A DNA stretch of 58,282 nucleotides from Bryobacteraceae bacterium (GTDB taxonomy: Bacteria; Acidobacteriota; Terriglobia; Bryobacterales; Bryobacteraceae): NCBI GenBank assembly GCA_025927575.1, contig JAICLJ010000010.1, positions 1-58,282 on the forward strand, in the 5' to 3' direction. The notes under the pieces were generated by a model, which did no database searches, had not been told where the DNA came from, and saw only the letters and a list, made by a program, of their open reading frames with translations. Of the stretch, positions 31,491 to 41,217 are shown piece by piece. The translations under genes were made by a program, and so were the position numbers. The number at the start of each line of letters is the position of its first letter. The first letter of the stretch is position 1.

Positions 31491-34400
31491 TTGTCACGAT
31501 TCAGTAGAAACCGGCTCATTAGCATACTCAGGACCCTGTTACTTTTGGCGCTTGCGGCCGGCGCCGGCCGGGCGCAATTTACGAATGCCAACCTGAGTGG
31601 CGTCGTTTCCGACCCGTCAGGCGCTGCGATTCCACAAGCCAGCGTGCTCGCTACTAACACGGAAACGGGACTACAGAGGCGCACTACGACTAACAACGCC
31701 GGAGCATATTCATTTAATGCTCTTCCAGTTGGACGATACCAGCTTACGGTCGAAAGGGAGGGTTTCTCAAAATACGTTCAAAGTGGCATTACCCTCGTGG
31801 TCGATCAATCGGCCACTGTTCCAGTGACCTTACAGTTGGGAAATGTAACAGAACAAATCAATGTTTCCGCCAATGCGCAGATGATTACCACCGAGACGGG
31901 AATGGTGGCGCAACTCGTCGATCAGAAACGAATTATTGACTTGCCTCTTAACGGGCGGCAGCCGCAGACTCTGTTGTTTTTGGCGCCCGGAACAGTGAAC
32001 GAAACCGGCAAGTATTGCCTCGTGAACTGTCAGGGTGGTGTTTATCCAGGGGAACAAGACGCTAACGTCGGTGGTGGGGGTCCCAGATCGGTCAATTTTC
32101 AAATGGACGGGGCCGGACACAACGATACTTATGTGAATACGAATCTACCATTCCCTAATCCGGACGCCATACAGGAATTTAATCTGCAGTCCGACAACTT
32201 GTCTGCCCAGTATGGAATGGGCGCAGGCGCTGTGGTAAACATCATTACCAAGTCCGGCACGAATGCAATCCATGGAGACGTTTTTGAATTCGTCCGGAAT
32301 GGCGACCTAAACGCTCGTAACTTCTTCGCTCCAACTCAGGACACTTTAAAGCGAAATCAATACGGCGGCAGTGTAGGTGGTCCAATTCTAAAAGATAAGC
32401 TCTTCTACTTCGGCACTTACCAGGGGACCAAGATTCGAAGCGCCGCCCAGGGAAGGGTGGCGTTTGTGCCCACCGCCGCCGAACGCACCGGAAACTTCGC
32501 GGGCACCGGCATAACCGTCCATGATCCTGTAACGGGCATCCTTTACCAAGACAATCAGATTCCGTCGAACCAGTTGAGCACACCGGCGCAATACTTTCTC
32601 AACTCTATGCCTCTTCCCAACGGACCCAATGGCCAACTCACATACGCGGGGCCAAGTCTGGTGCAAAACGACGACCAGTATATGATCAAGCTCAACTGGA
32701 TCGTAGGCAAAAATCAGGTGACCGGCAGTTATTTCTGGACTCGCTTCAACGAGCCTCCCGATCTCGCCATAGGCCGGCAGAATATTCTTGCGGCAGACGG
32801 CAATGGAAACCAAGTCAAAGTTCAGAATCTGGCGGTGAACGACACGTTTTCGTTTTCTCCCACTCTATTGTTCAACACCTGGTTCGGGTGGACGTCACAA
32901 ACCGGTGGATCAAGGGCCGGCGCGCCCTTCGGATTCCCGGATGCGGGCGTTCAAATCGCGGCTCCCACTCCTCCGGAACTCTACGCCAGTGTTCCCGGAT
33001 TTTTTACGATTTCAACCAATCACCTCGGCAACTTCAATCGCGGCGATTACACAATTCGAGAGGATGTAGCCGTTCAGCGTGGAGCCCACGAGCTTCATGT
33101 CGGCGGCGAAGCAGTGCGTGTCACCAACGATCTCACGAACACTTATACAATGTCGGGGCAGTTTACGTTTGGGAACTCGTTAACCGGAAGCAATCTGTCC
33201 GATTTCCTGGCCGGCCAAGCGTCTCGCTTCCTCCAAGGCGGCGGTGAGTTCAAAAACATCGGAGGTGTCTTGTGGAGTCTGTATGCGCAGGACAATATTC
33301 GCCTCAGTCCCAAGTTGCGCCTTGAATTGGGAGTACGCTGGGACCCTTACTATCCACTCACCGAAGAAAAAGGGCGCGTGGTTTGCTATGAACCCGGTAG
33401 TAAGTCATCGCGATTCCCGAATGCCCCGATCGGTATGCTCTTCGGCGGACCAAACTCCGATCCCGGTTGTCCTTCTCAAACAGGTTCCCTACCGGACTGG
33501 GCCAACTTCGCGCCTCGCGTGGGCTTTGCATATCAACTTGGGCCGGGCGGCAAGACCGTGTTACGCGGGGGCGCCGGCATCTATTACACTCCCATGGGTA
33601 CCCACGACACTAACGGTCTGGCTGATACCGCGCCATTTGGTCCTCGATTCGATTATTCCGGCAATATCCAATTTGCGGATCCATACGCGAGCATTGGCAT
33701 CCCGAATCCTTTTCCCGCCCAATACGGCCCGAGTCTGCCGGGCCCGGACGCTTCATTCACTCTTCCGGTTTCGATATATGCCACGTTACAAAGAAACTGG
33801 CACATGCCGCAACTGACGACCTGGAACCTTACTCTCGAACATCAGTTCGCGAGTTCATTACTCGCGAGGCTTTCGTATTCCGGCAACAAGGGCACCTATC
33901 TTGCGAGCGGCGCTTTGGGCTTCCGCGAAGACAACCCTGCTGTCCATATTCCCGGCGCATCTACCAATAAAAACACGCAGTCCCGCCGGCTCAACCCGAA
34001 TTTTGGAAGTATCGGATTGTTTTCATCGGATAACAACTCGAACTATCATTCGCTTAGAGCGTCGGTCGAGAAGCGCATTAGCCATGGTTTTTCAGTGCAG
34101 GCGAATTATACCTGGTCGAAAATGATCGACGACTTCGGCCCGTCAGGCACAACGAATCCCTTTAACCGCAGGTTTGATTACGGCACTTCGAATGATGACG
34201 TGCCCCACGTGTTCAACTTCTCTGCAATTTGGCAGATTCCGAATCTTCCCGTTCACGGCATCGGTAACAGTCTGCTGAACGGATGGCAGCTTAGCTCGCT
34301 GGCGAGCTGGCGTGATGGGTTTCCGTTCTCCGTCATGAGCGGGCAGGACAACTCGTTCAGCGGGGTCGGCGCCGATCGTGCCGACTACATCGGCGGAGAT

Positions 34401-34730
34401 GCCAGTATGGGCGCCGGAGGCTCCCACGGCCAAATGGTGGCTCAGTATTTCAACGTTGGCGCGTTTGTGCGCAATCCGATGGGCACTTTTGGAGATTCGG
34501 GAAAGAATATTTTGAGAGGACCGCGCCTCTTCAACACGGATGCCAGCCTGCTCAAGAATTTCAAGATCACGGAACGATTTTCAGCACAGTTCCGGTCTGA
34601 ATTTTTCAACCTGTTCAACAACGTCAACTTCAACCAGCCGCAAAACATACTGAGCTCTTCATCGAAAGGACGGATCACTTCAGCAGGCGACCCGCGTATT
34701 CTGCAGTTTGCACTGAAACTCATGTTCTGA
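31491..34730 (+). CDS. Oar-like TonB-dependent outer-membrane receptor
   Basis: About 1079 residues from TTG 31491, which has GAGGAG at 6 bp; an in-frame ATG at 31428 is an alternative. Signal peptide (LLLLALAAGAGRAQ), then an N-terminal CarboxypepD_reg domain (ANLSGVVSDPSGAAIPQASV, VGRYQLTVEREGF), a plug domain (IDLPLNGRQPQTLLFLAPG, QEFNLQSDNLSAQYGMGAGA, VVNIITKSGTN), and a long beta-barrel ending ILQFALKLMF. No partner SusD-like lipoprotein is present. This architecture, very common in Acidobacteria, imports large nutrients such as glycans. It starts a rightward pair with the tandem hydrolase, divergent from the reverse-strand enzymes. Confidence 0.94.
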   Translation: MSRFSRNRLISILRTLLLLALAAGAGRAQFTNANLSGVVSDPSGAAIPQASVLATNTETGLQRRTTTNNAGAYSFNALPVGRYQLTVEREGFSKYVQSGITLVVDQSATVPVTLQLGNVTEQINVSANAQMITTETGMVAQLVDQKRIIDLPLNGRQPQTLLFLAPGTVNETGKYCLVNCQGGVYPGEQDANVGGGGPRSVNFQMDGAGHNDTYVNTNLPFPNPDAIQEFNLQSDNLSAQYGMGAGAVVNIITKSGTNAIHGDVFEFVRNGDLNARNFFAPTQDTLKRNQYGGSVGGPILKDKLFYFGTYQGTKIRSAAQGRVAFVPTAAERTGNFAGTGITVHDPVTGILYQDNQIPSNQLSTPAQYFLNSMPLPNGPNGQLTYAGPSLVQNDDQYMIKLNWIVGKNQVTGSYFWTRFNEPPDLAIGRQNILAADGNGNQVKVQNLAVNDTFSFSPTLLFNTWFGWTSQTGGSRAGAPFGFPDAGVQIAAPTPPELYASVPGFFTISTNHLGNFNRGDYTIREDVAVQRGAHELHVGGEAVRVTNDLTNTYTMSGQFTFGNSLTGSNLSDFLAGQASRFLQGGGEFKNIGGVLWSLYAQDNIRLSPKLRLELGVRWDPYYPLTEEKGRVVCYEPGSKSSRFPNAPIGMLFGGPNSDPGCPSQTGSLPDWANFAPRVGFAYQLGPGGKTVLRGGAGIYYTPMGTHDTNGLADTAPFGPRFDYSGNIQFADPYASIGIPNPFPAQYGPSLPGPDASFTLPVSIYATLQRNWHMPQLTTWNLTLEHQFASSLLARLSYSGNKGTYLASGALGFREDNPAVHIPGASTNKNTQSRRLNPNFGSIGLFSSDNNSNYHSLRASVEKRISHGFSVQANYTWSKMIDDFGPSGTTNPFNRRFDYGTSNDDVPHVFNFSAIWQIPNLPVHGIGNSLLNGWQLSSLASWRDGFPFSVMSGQDNSFSGVGADRADYIGGDASMGAGGSHGQMVAQYFNVGAFVRNPMGTFGDSGKNILRGPRLFNTDASLLKNFKITERFSAQFRSEFFNLFNNVNFNQPQNILSSSSKGRITSAGDPRILQFALKLMF

Positions 34731-34797
34731 TCCTTCCTGTTTTTCGGCAGAGCGGACCAGCGAAGTAGGCCGCCAGCAGATTCGAATTCTTTCCTCT

Positions 34798-37023
34798 ATG
34801 AACACACGACGCCGATTTCTGGAAGCTGCTTCTCTCGCTGTCGCGGGACCGCTGTCGGGGTTCCCGCTGCCGGGCGCAGGCGTGTCCGGCAACACACAGG
34901 ATGCGTCGACAGCCGCTATTACACGAGATTACTGGAACGACTTCCCCAATTACCTTATTTCGATTGTCAACGAGGCGCGGAATCGCCGCAAATTTGACCT
35001 ATCCAAGATAAAGACAGAAAAAGATGCTAGAGAGCGGGCCTCTTTCGTCTCAAGCAAAGTATGGCAGCTTATTGGCGGCCCACTAGAAAAATCGCCCCTC
35101 AACGTTAAGCGCACCGGCGTCATTGAGCGTGGCAGTTATCGAATAGAAAAGCTCATCTTTGAAAGCCAGCCGCAGTTCTACGTTCCGGCGCACCTGTACG
35201 TGCCGAAATCAGGCCAAGGTCCGTATCCTGCGATCATTTCGCCGCTTGGGCACACCCGAGACGGTAAAAACTACCGAAGCTATCAGACGGTCTTTCAGAA
35301 TCTGGCTCGAAAGGGCTTCGTTGTCTTAACCTGGGATCCGCCTGGCCAGGGTGAACGTCTGCAGTATCCGGTGCCCGGAACAAACCGGTCCCGCTTCGGC
35401 CCGACCGGCGAGCACGATCAGTTCGGGTGGCCCGCGTTTCTTATAGGATCGACTACTACGCAGTTTGAAACATGGGATGCAGTCAGAGCTCTCGATTATT
35501 TGTTAAGCCGCTCCGACGTTGACCGCAAACGCATTGGCTGTTGCGGACATTCCGGCGGAGGCACCGCAACGATGTACTTGTGCGCGCTCGAACCGAGAAT
35601 TCATGCTGCCATAGTTGTGGAAGGTCATACGGAGAATGTGGCCGGCGCGAACTACCAGCCGCCTGGTGCCTTTGCCGACGCTGAGCAGAACATCATCGGA
35701 AGCCTGCCATTGGGGCTCGATCGCGGCGATCTCCTAACGGCCTTCGCGCCGAAGCCTCTCCTGATTTGCTTTACGCACATGGACGTCGGCGCAACCTATT
35801 CTCCTCATTACGAACAGGGGACGCGTGAGATTTTCCAGGAATGTAAGGACCAGTACGCCACATATCGCGCTACAGAAAAGGTCGGGCTTTTTGCTTCGAA
35901 CCTTCCCCACGATTACGATTTCTTTCATCGGCGTGCCACGTACGGCTGGTTCAATAAATGGATTGGAAGCGGAGCCGCTGATAATTCTGAAATGGAATTC
36001 GAAGAGGCGCCCGATTCGGTTCTCAACTGCACTTCTACCGGCCAGATACTGACCTCGCTCGGAGGGCGGACAGCATACCAGGTAAATTACGATCGCCTGC
36101 GCTCGATCGAAGCGTCCCGTGGCGCGGGCGGGATTCAACAAGAGGAACTGCGGCGTACTCTTCCAAAACTCCTCGGATTTCCTTCGCAGAAGAGCGCGCT
36201 GCGTAAATCCATGTTGTCAAAGCATACGCGCCAGGATCTCGTCATCGAAGAATTTGAATTCTACTCCGAGCCCACCATTCGCGTTCCTGGTTGGTTTCTG
36301 AAACCGGCTAAGGGCGGCCCAAAATTCGGCGTTGTTGTCATGCTGTTGAGCTCCGGTAAGAATCACTTATTCGATGAGCTGGACCTTCTTGGGGAAGTAA
36401 CTCAAGGGAACATCGCGCTTTGCGCTATCGATACTCGCGCCTCCGGGCAAGCAACTCCTCGGCTGCCGCCTGCCGGGCCGCTTTTCTACGGCCGCGCGGT
36501 CGACATGGCATACTCCCTGGTGAGTCTTACGGGCGGTTCGCCGCTCGTCGGTCATCGCGTCTGGGATGTCCTTCGCTGCTTAGACTACCTTGACGGCCGC
36601 GATGACGTGGATGGGTCGCGAATTGGAGTTTATGGGAACGGAGAGAACGGATTGGAAGCATTATTCGGCGCTGCTTTGGACGACCGTATTCGAACGGTTT
36701 TGCTCGATCGGGCATTGACGGATTTTGGATCTCTGGTGGCGTCCGAGGATTACAACCTGAAGGTCGCTTCATTCGTCTTTGGGCTGCTTCAACACTTTGA
36801 TTTGCCTGAAATCTGCGCCACGATAGCGCCTCGCCCCGTTTGGTTGCTAAACCCAACTGACCCGAACGGGAATGAGGTTCCGTTAAGCCAAATGACCGAG
36901 AAATATAATGAGGCTGCAAAAGCTTATGCGGCGCTGCAGCGCGCGGATCAATTCTCGATACACATCGAACCGGAGCGAAATGATAACGTCTTTGCGAAAT
37001 GGGTCCAGACGACGCTTTCATAA
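34798..37023 (+). CDS. Tat-exported tandem alpha/beta-hydrolase (acetyl-xylan-esterase-like)
   Basis: A 741-residue protein with Tat signal MNTRRRFLEAASLAVAG. The first half is an active-looking alpha/beta hydrolase: GHTRDG, LTWDPPGQGERLQYP, elbow CCGHSGGGTATMYL (Ser of GxSxG near residue 250), and NLPHDYDFFHRRA with the catalytic-type His. The second half (from about 500) repeats the fold (LDYLDGRDDVDGSRIGVYG then NGENGLEAL) but the GxSxG is replaced by GNGEN, so no nucleophile remains. Likely an esterase that removes acyl groups from a glycan. It is 67 bp after the TonB receptor, so probably co-transcribed. Confidence 0.9.
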   Translation: MNTRRRFLEAASLAVAGPLSGFPLPGAGVSGNTQDASTAAITRDYWNDFPNYLISIVNEARNRRKFDLSKIKTEKDARERASFVSSKVWQLIGGPLEKSPLNVKRTGVIERGSYRIEKLIFESQPQFYVPAHLYVPKSGQGPYPAIISPLGHTRDGKNYRSYQTVFQNLARKGFVVLTWDPPGQGERLQYPVPGTNRSRFGPTGEHDQFGWPAFLIGSTTTQFETWDAVRALDYLLSRSDVDRKRIGCCGHSGGGTATMYLCALEPRIHAAIVVEGHTENVAGANYQPPGAFADAEQNIIGSLPLGLDRGDLLTAFAPKPLLICFTHMDVGATYSPHYEQGTREIFQECKDQYATYRATEKVGLFASNLPHDYDFFHRRATYGWFNKWIGSGAADNSEMEFEEAPDSVLNCTSTGQILTSLGGRTAYQVNYDRLRSIEASRGAGGIQQEELRRTLPKLLGFPSQKSALRKSMLSKHTRQDLVIEEFEFYSEPTIRVPGWFLKPAKGGPKFGVVVMLLSSGKNHLFDELDLLGEVTQGNIALCAIDTRASGQATPRLPPAGPLFYGRAVDMAYSLVSLTGGSPLVGHRVWDVLRCLDYLDGRDDVDGSRIGVYGNGENGLEALFGAALDDRIRTVLLDRALTDFGSLVASEDYNLKVASFVFGLLQHFDLPEICATIAPRPVWLLNPTDPNGNEVPLSQMTEKYNEAAKAYAALQRADQFSIHIEPERNDNVFAKWVQTTLS

Positions 37024-37129
37024 TCCTGTGGGATGTTCTGTAGGTTCCGATACCGGTTGAGAATTGCGCTAGTGAGAAGTGGGAAGCGCGCTGTCGTACC
37101 TGATAGCACGCGTAAGTCTTCGATTTAGC

Positions 37130-37219
37130 TGGCGGAGAGAGTGGGATTCGAACCCACGTTAGAGTTTCCCCTAAACACGCTTTCCAAGCGTGCGCCTTCA
37201 ACCGCTCGGCCATCTCTCC
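37130..37219 (-). tRNA. tRNA-Ser(GGA)
   Basis: Reverse strand: acceptor GGAGAGA paired with TCTCTCC, discriminator G plus encoded CCA, D-arm GCCGAGCGGTTGAAGGC, anticodon stem-loop CACGCTTGGAAAGCGTG giving GGA, a long variable arm and T-arm GTGGGTTCGAATCCCAC. It reads UCC and UCU codons. Confidence 0.95.
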
Positions 37220-37317
37220 AATTGTGTGATCCACATGCCCAGGACGGCAGGATCGCGAAAACACGCTAGCGGACAGCTCTACTGATGAGCCGTCCCTCAG
37301 TTTAACATTCACGTTTA

Positions 37318-39858
37318 TTACGCAAGATCGAACTTTTCGTGGTGGAGCAGGGGATCGCTCTTCACCAGAACCGGACGGCTCAGTATCTCTTCCAACTCCT
37401 CGAGATATCGATTGTCCTTAGACTTTAGCGTCTTTGCTACCTCCGGATGGCAGCGCAGCATCACGTCCTCGCCTTGCACCGCCGCGGCCAGTTTTTGCGC
37501 TTCAATGAGGATCTCGCCGACAATCGTTTGCACGCTCTTCACGTATCCCGCGCCTTCACAGTAGGGACACGGCGCGCACAACGTACGTTCCAAACTCTGC
37601 TTCACGCGCTTACGAGTAATGGCGACAAGTCCGAAATCATTGAACTGCAGAATCTTGTACGGCGCCTTATCGGCTTTCATCGCTTCTTCGAGCGTCTGCA
37701 TCACCTTCTGCCGGTTCTTGCGCTCATCCATGTCGATGAAATCGACGACAATGATGCCGCCGAGGTCGCGCAGCCGGATCTGGCGAACGATCTCTTTTAC
37801 CGCCTCAGTGTTGGTTTTGACAATTGTGTCTTCCAGGCGATTCGATTTTCCGACGAATTTGCCGGTGTTCACATCGATCGCCACCAGCGCTTCAGTTTGG
37901 TTAATAACGATGTAGCCGCCCGACTTCAACCACACTTTTGGCCGGAGCGCTTTCTCAAGCTCCTGGGTAATATTGAACGCATCGAAAATCGGCGCGGTCC
38001 GCGTGTACATCTTGACGCGATTGACAAGCGCCGGCTGGAAGCGCTGCACAAAACCCAGCACATTCTCATACATGTCTTCCTGATCGACCCAAATAGCCTT
38101 AAAGTCGTCAGTCAATTGGTCGCGGAGAATGCGCCGCACAACGTCCAGATCGTGATGCAGCAGCAGAGGCGCGGGCTTCTTCTCGGCCTTCTGGCGGATA
38201 TCCAGCCAAAGATTGTACAGGAAGTTCATGTCGGCCGCGATTTCTTCTTCGGTGTGGCCTTCGCCTGCCGTGCGAACAATGAAGCCGCCGGTCGTGCCGG
38301 CGCGGTGCGCCTGAAGAACCTTTTTCAGCCGATGCCGTTCCTCATCGCTGGCGATCTTGCGTGAGACGCCCATGTGATCGACGCTTGGCATGTACACGAC
38401 ATACCGGCCCGGCAGAGCGACGTGCGAAGTGATACGGGCTCCTTTTTGCCCGAGCGGTTCCTTCGCAATCTGGACGATGATTTCCTGGCCGGCCTTCAGC
38501 ATGTCCGTGATGGAGGGCGAGGGCCGTTCGGCTTGAACCGTACGCTCTTCACGTTCGGGCTTAGTTTCCTCGATGTGTGGTTCGGGCGCGGCCGCTGCAA
38601 CTTCACTCCCGGTCGTACGCGCATCGCCACCGTTGCCTTGGCCGCTGCCCTGCTGATTGAAACGTCCGCCACGGCGGCGGCGCATACGCCGCGACATGCG
38701 GTGCATGTACCGGCCGCCTTGCTCACGGAGCGATGCTGTCTGAGAACCGCCGGACTCGGTATCCGCGCCGTGTCCCTGAGTATCCGGCGCGCCAGTTTCC
38801 TCGGAGCTGACGGTTAACTGCTCGTGGCCCGCATTATCACGCTCAGCCGAGGCCTCCGTTTCATGGCCAATGGTTTCAGCAGCCGTTTCGTCCAACGGGG
38901 CGGCAAAATCGATGTCGAGGGGCGATAGATCGATGCTCTCTGTTTCTTCTTCGGCGGAGTCCTCCCGAAATGGGTCGGCTTCGCTTTCAACCAACTCAAC
39001 TTCGCTTACTAGAGCGATCGAAAAATCTTCATGAAGTGAGGCGTCCTCGCCATTCTCGGTATCTCCCGCTCTCTCCGGTCCGGCCTCTTCCACGCGGGCC
39101 AAGGCTAGTTCTTCAGGCTTGTTCTCCCCGACCGGCTCCGAGAAGATCTCAGCCACATCGCCATAGGCCGTTGCCGATTCTTCTTCCTCTTCCGTTTGCC
39201 GCTCCAATTCGGCGGTAGGTCCTTCCGCTGTTGCGGGCGAATGCCGGTATTTTGCAAGAGACTCGCCGGGTAGTAAGACGACGTCCTCGGCGGGAGCCTC
39301 TGTTTTTTCGGTGGATTCTTCAGGTGGAATGGTTTCGTGGCGTTCGGTTGCCGCTGTAGGCGTCTGCGCGTATTTCGTTTCGGGAAAACCGTGACCCCGC
39401 AGCCGGCGGCGGCGCGAGCGACGGCCCCGGTGGTCGCGTGAAAGCTCCGAGCCACCCTCCACCGCTTCCGTAGCATCCTTGTGCTCGGGTGCTTCCGCCA
39501 CCTCACGCGCAGCCACCGGCGCAGCGGCTTCTTTAACAACAGCGGATCGTGCTTCCAGCACGCGATCGCGCTTCCCCTCCTGGCGGGTCGCCCTGTGCGG
39601 TTTCTCCTCTATCGTGTCGACGTCCGGGTGCTCTTCAAAGAAATCGGACACGTACAGAAACGTATCCCGTTCAAGTCCGAGATCCACGAACGCGGATTGC
39701 ATACCGGGCAGTACCCGGGTGACCCGTCCTTTGTGGATGCTGCCTGCGAGCGAGTACTCATGCGCCCGTTGAAAGAAGACTTCAACAAGCTGATCGTCCT
39801 CGAGGATAGCTACTTTTGTCTCGTGGCGATTGGAACCAATCACCAACTCCTTGCCCAT
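37318..39858 (-). CDS. rng: Ribonuclease E/G with large acidic insertion in the S1 domain
   Basis: An 846-residue RNase E/G-family endoribonuclease. The first S1 half is MGKELVIGSNRHETKVAILE to AFVDLGLERDTFLYVSDFF (residues 1-75). Residues about 85-448 are a low-complexity Glu/Ala/Thr/Ser-rich insertion with an Arg-rich patch (RMSRRMRRRRGGR). The S1 fold resumes at DMLKAGQEIIVQIAKEPLG. Then the DNase I-like catalytic core: VAIDVNTGKFVG and IIVVDFIDM hold the two metal-binding Asp, and CAPCPYCEGAGY the Zn-link Cys pair. Such enzymes process rRNA and tRNA and start mRNA decay. It lies downstream of the shape operon in the reverse direction. Without the insertion it would be near RNase G size (about 480). 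Confidence 0.93.
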   Translation of the reverse strand: MGKELVIGSNRHETKVAILEDDQLVEVFFQRAHEYSLAGSIHKGRVTRVLPGMQSAFVDLGLERDTFLYVSDFFEEHPDVDTIEEKPHRATRQEGKRDRVLEARSAVVKEAAAPVAAREVAEAPEHKDATEAVEGGSELSRDHRGRRSRRRRLRGHGFPETKYAQTPTAATERHETIPPEESTEKTEAPAEDVVLLPGESLAKYRHSPATAEGPTAELERQTEEEEESATAYGDVAEIFSEPVGENKPEELALARVEEAGPERAGDTENGEDASLHEDFSIALVSEVELVESEADPFREDSAEEETESIDLSPLDIDFAAPLDETAAETIGHETEASAERDNAGHEQLTVSSEETGAPDTQGHGADTESGGSQTASLREQGGRYMHRMSRRMRRRRGGRFNQQGSGQGNGGDARTTGSEVAAAAPEPHIEETKPEREERTVQAERPSPSITDMLKAGQEIIVQIAKEPLGQKGARITSHVALPGRYVVYMPSVDHMGVSRKIASDEERHRLKKVLQAHRAGTTGGFIVRTAGEGHTEEEIAADMNFLYNLWLDIRQKAEKKPAPLLLHHDLDVVRRILRDQLTDDFKAIWVDQEDMYENVLGFVQRFQPALVNRVKMYTRTAPIFDAFNITQELEKALRPKVWLKSGGYIVINQTEALVAIDVNTGKFVGKSNRLEDTIVKTNTEAVKEIVRQIRLRDLGGIIVVDFIDMDERKNRQKVMQTLEEAMKADKAPYKILQFNDFGLVAITRKRVKQSLERTLCAPCPYCEGAGYVKSVQTIVGEILIEAQKLAAAVQGEDVMLRCHPEVAKTLKSKDNRYLEELEEILSRPVLVKSDPLLHHEKFDLA

Positions 39859-39921
39859 ATCATTTACCGCCTTTGCCGGGTCAATGAGCGAGAGTTGAGA
39901 AATTCGGACGTGTGACGGATA

Positions 39922-40125
39922 TCAGGCCCGCGGCGCCAGGCTGCGGACAGATATAAAACTTCTGACCAGAGGATCGTGCGGAGTCTTGCTCACAAACGCC
40001 CGCCCTCTGGATTCGATCACCGGATAACCAAGCGACCGTAAATTTTTCAGCAACAATCCGAAACTCTTTGTCTGACTCAGTTCGACCCAAATTTTTTCGT
40101 CGAACCAGCCCCCTACGAGGGCCAA
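39922..40125 (-). CDS. Small unknown protein between rodA and rng
   Basis: A 67-residue frame with a TTG start directly abutting the rodA stop (TAGTTG). It reads ALVGGWFDEKIWVELSQTKS and later LKNLRSLGYPVIESRGRAF. Length and basic C-terminus (RSFISVRSLAPRA) suit a small RNA- or DNA-binding protein, and the helix-turn-strand GYPVIESRGR has a winged-helix look, but no family is recognised. Its position in the same strand and spacing (start at the rodA stop, 63 bp before rng) suggest it belongs to the operon. It could still be a chance frame. Confidence 0.4.
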   Translation of the reverse strand: MALVGGWFDEKIWVELSQTKSFGLLLKNLRSLGYPVIESRGRAFVSKTPHDPLVRSFISVRSLAPRA

Positions 40126-41217
40126 CTAACTTACTAAACGCCTCAGCCTGACGCTATTCACCAGGCCCAACATCAGAAACATCGATAAAACGTTCGACCC
40201 TCCCGAACTCATCAGGGGGAGGGGAATACCGGCGACGGGCATCCTGCCCACCACCATTCCCACATTCACTAGCACGTGAAACAAGATCAGCGCGCCAATC
40301 CCCATGCAGATATATATTCCCTCCCGGTCGCCGGCCGTCTGGGCATTCTGCACGATCTGCATGATTAACAAGAAATACAAAACCAGCGCTACAACCACAC
40401 CTACAAACCCGTGCTCCTCGGCAAATGACGAGAAGATGAAGTCTGTCTGCGGAACAGGCAGGAAACCCAGGTGCGTCTGCGAACCTTGCGTAACACCTCG
40501 ACCCCACATCCCTCCGTTACCGACGGCGATTCTCGATTGGATGACTTGAAACCCAGTCCCTTTCGGATCCCGCTCGGGATCAACAAAACTGGCCAACCGG
40601 TCTTTCTGGTACGGCTTAAGGAAATGATAACTGATTGGCACGCAGATCAATAGAGCAGTGGCGACAATCAGAAGGTACTTCCAGCGCAAGCCGGCCATGA
40701 AAATGCCACACACCAGGATTGGTATATAGGTCAACGAAGTACCCAAATCAGGCTCCTTCATCACCAGAAGCATGGGCACCCCCACCAGCGCGCAGAGCTT
40801 CGCCAGATCGCGCCACTCCAGTTTCTGACCCGCTTTTAAATCCGAGAGGACGCGCGCAACTAAAAGAATAATCACGATTTTGACGAACTCGGAAACCTGA
40901 AGCGTGAATCCGGCTACCCGAATCCAGCGAGTTGAACCGAAAACTTTGTTGCCGACCATCATCGTGATCAAAAGCAGAGCGATAGACAACCCATAAAGGG
41001 GAAACACCTGGCCGAGCAGCGCGTGGTAATCGATTTGAGTGACAACCCACATCAGCACAAGTCCGCCGGCGACGAAGACCACTTGCTTCCACCAGGCATC
41101 CTCCCATTTGGTGGCGTGAGTGGCGCTGTAAATCTGCAGAATTCCGAACGCGCAGATGACCAACGTTATGGCAAGCAGGTACCAGTCGGTCGTCCGCGAG
41201 ATCCGTAGCGTGCGCAT
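40126..41217 (-). CDS. rodA: Rod-shape peptidoglycan polymerase RodA
   Basis: A 363-residue SEDS-family membrane glycosyltransferase with ten or so helices. Signatures: KVFGSTRWIRVAGFTLQVSE, VMKEPDLGTSLTYIPIL (SEDS catalytic Asp region), ERDPKGTGFQVIQSRIAVGN, GRGVTQGSQTHLGFLPVPQT, FSSFAEEHGFVG and GIPLPLMSSGGSN at the C-terminal end. RodA polymerises lipid II for the elongasome together with PBP2. It overlaps mrdA by 1 bp (TGATG), consistent with coupling. Confidence 0.96.
   Translation of the reverse strand: MRTLRISRTTDWYLLAITLVICAFGILQIYSATHATKWEDAWWKQVVFVAGGLVLMWVVTQIDYHALLGQVFPLYGLSIALLLITMMVGNKVFGSTRWIRVAGFTLQVSEFVKIVIILLVARVLSDLKAGQKLEWRDLAKLCALVGVPMLLVMKEPDLGTSLTYIPILVCGIFMAGLRWKYLLIVATALLICVPISYHFLKPYQKDRLASFVDPERDPKGTGFQVIQSRIAVGNGGMWGRGVTQGSQTHLGFLPVPQTDFIFSSFAEEHGFVGVVVALVLYFLLIMQIVQNAQTAGDREGIYICMGIGALILFHVLVNVGMVVGRMPVAGIPLPLMSSGGSNVLSMFLMLGLVNSVRLRRLVS

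Noticed and set aside
37447..38364. 305-codon plus-strand frame inside rng
   Set aside because: Antisense shadow of the conserved catalytic core of RNase E/G.
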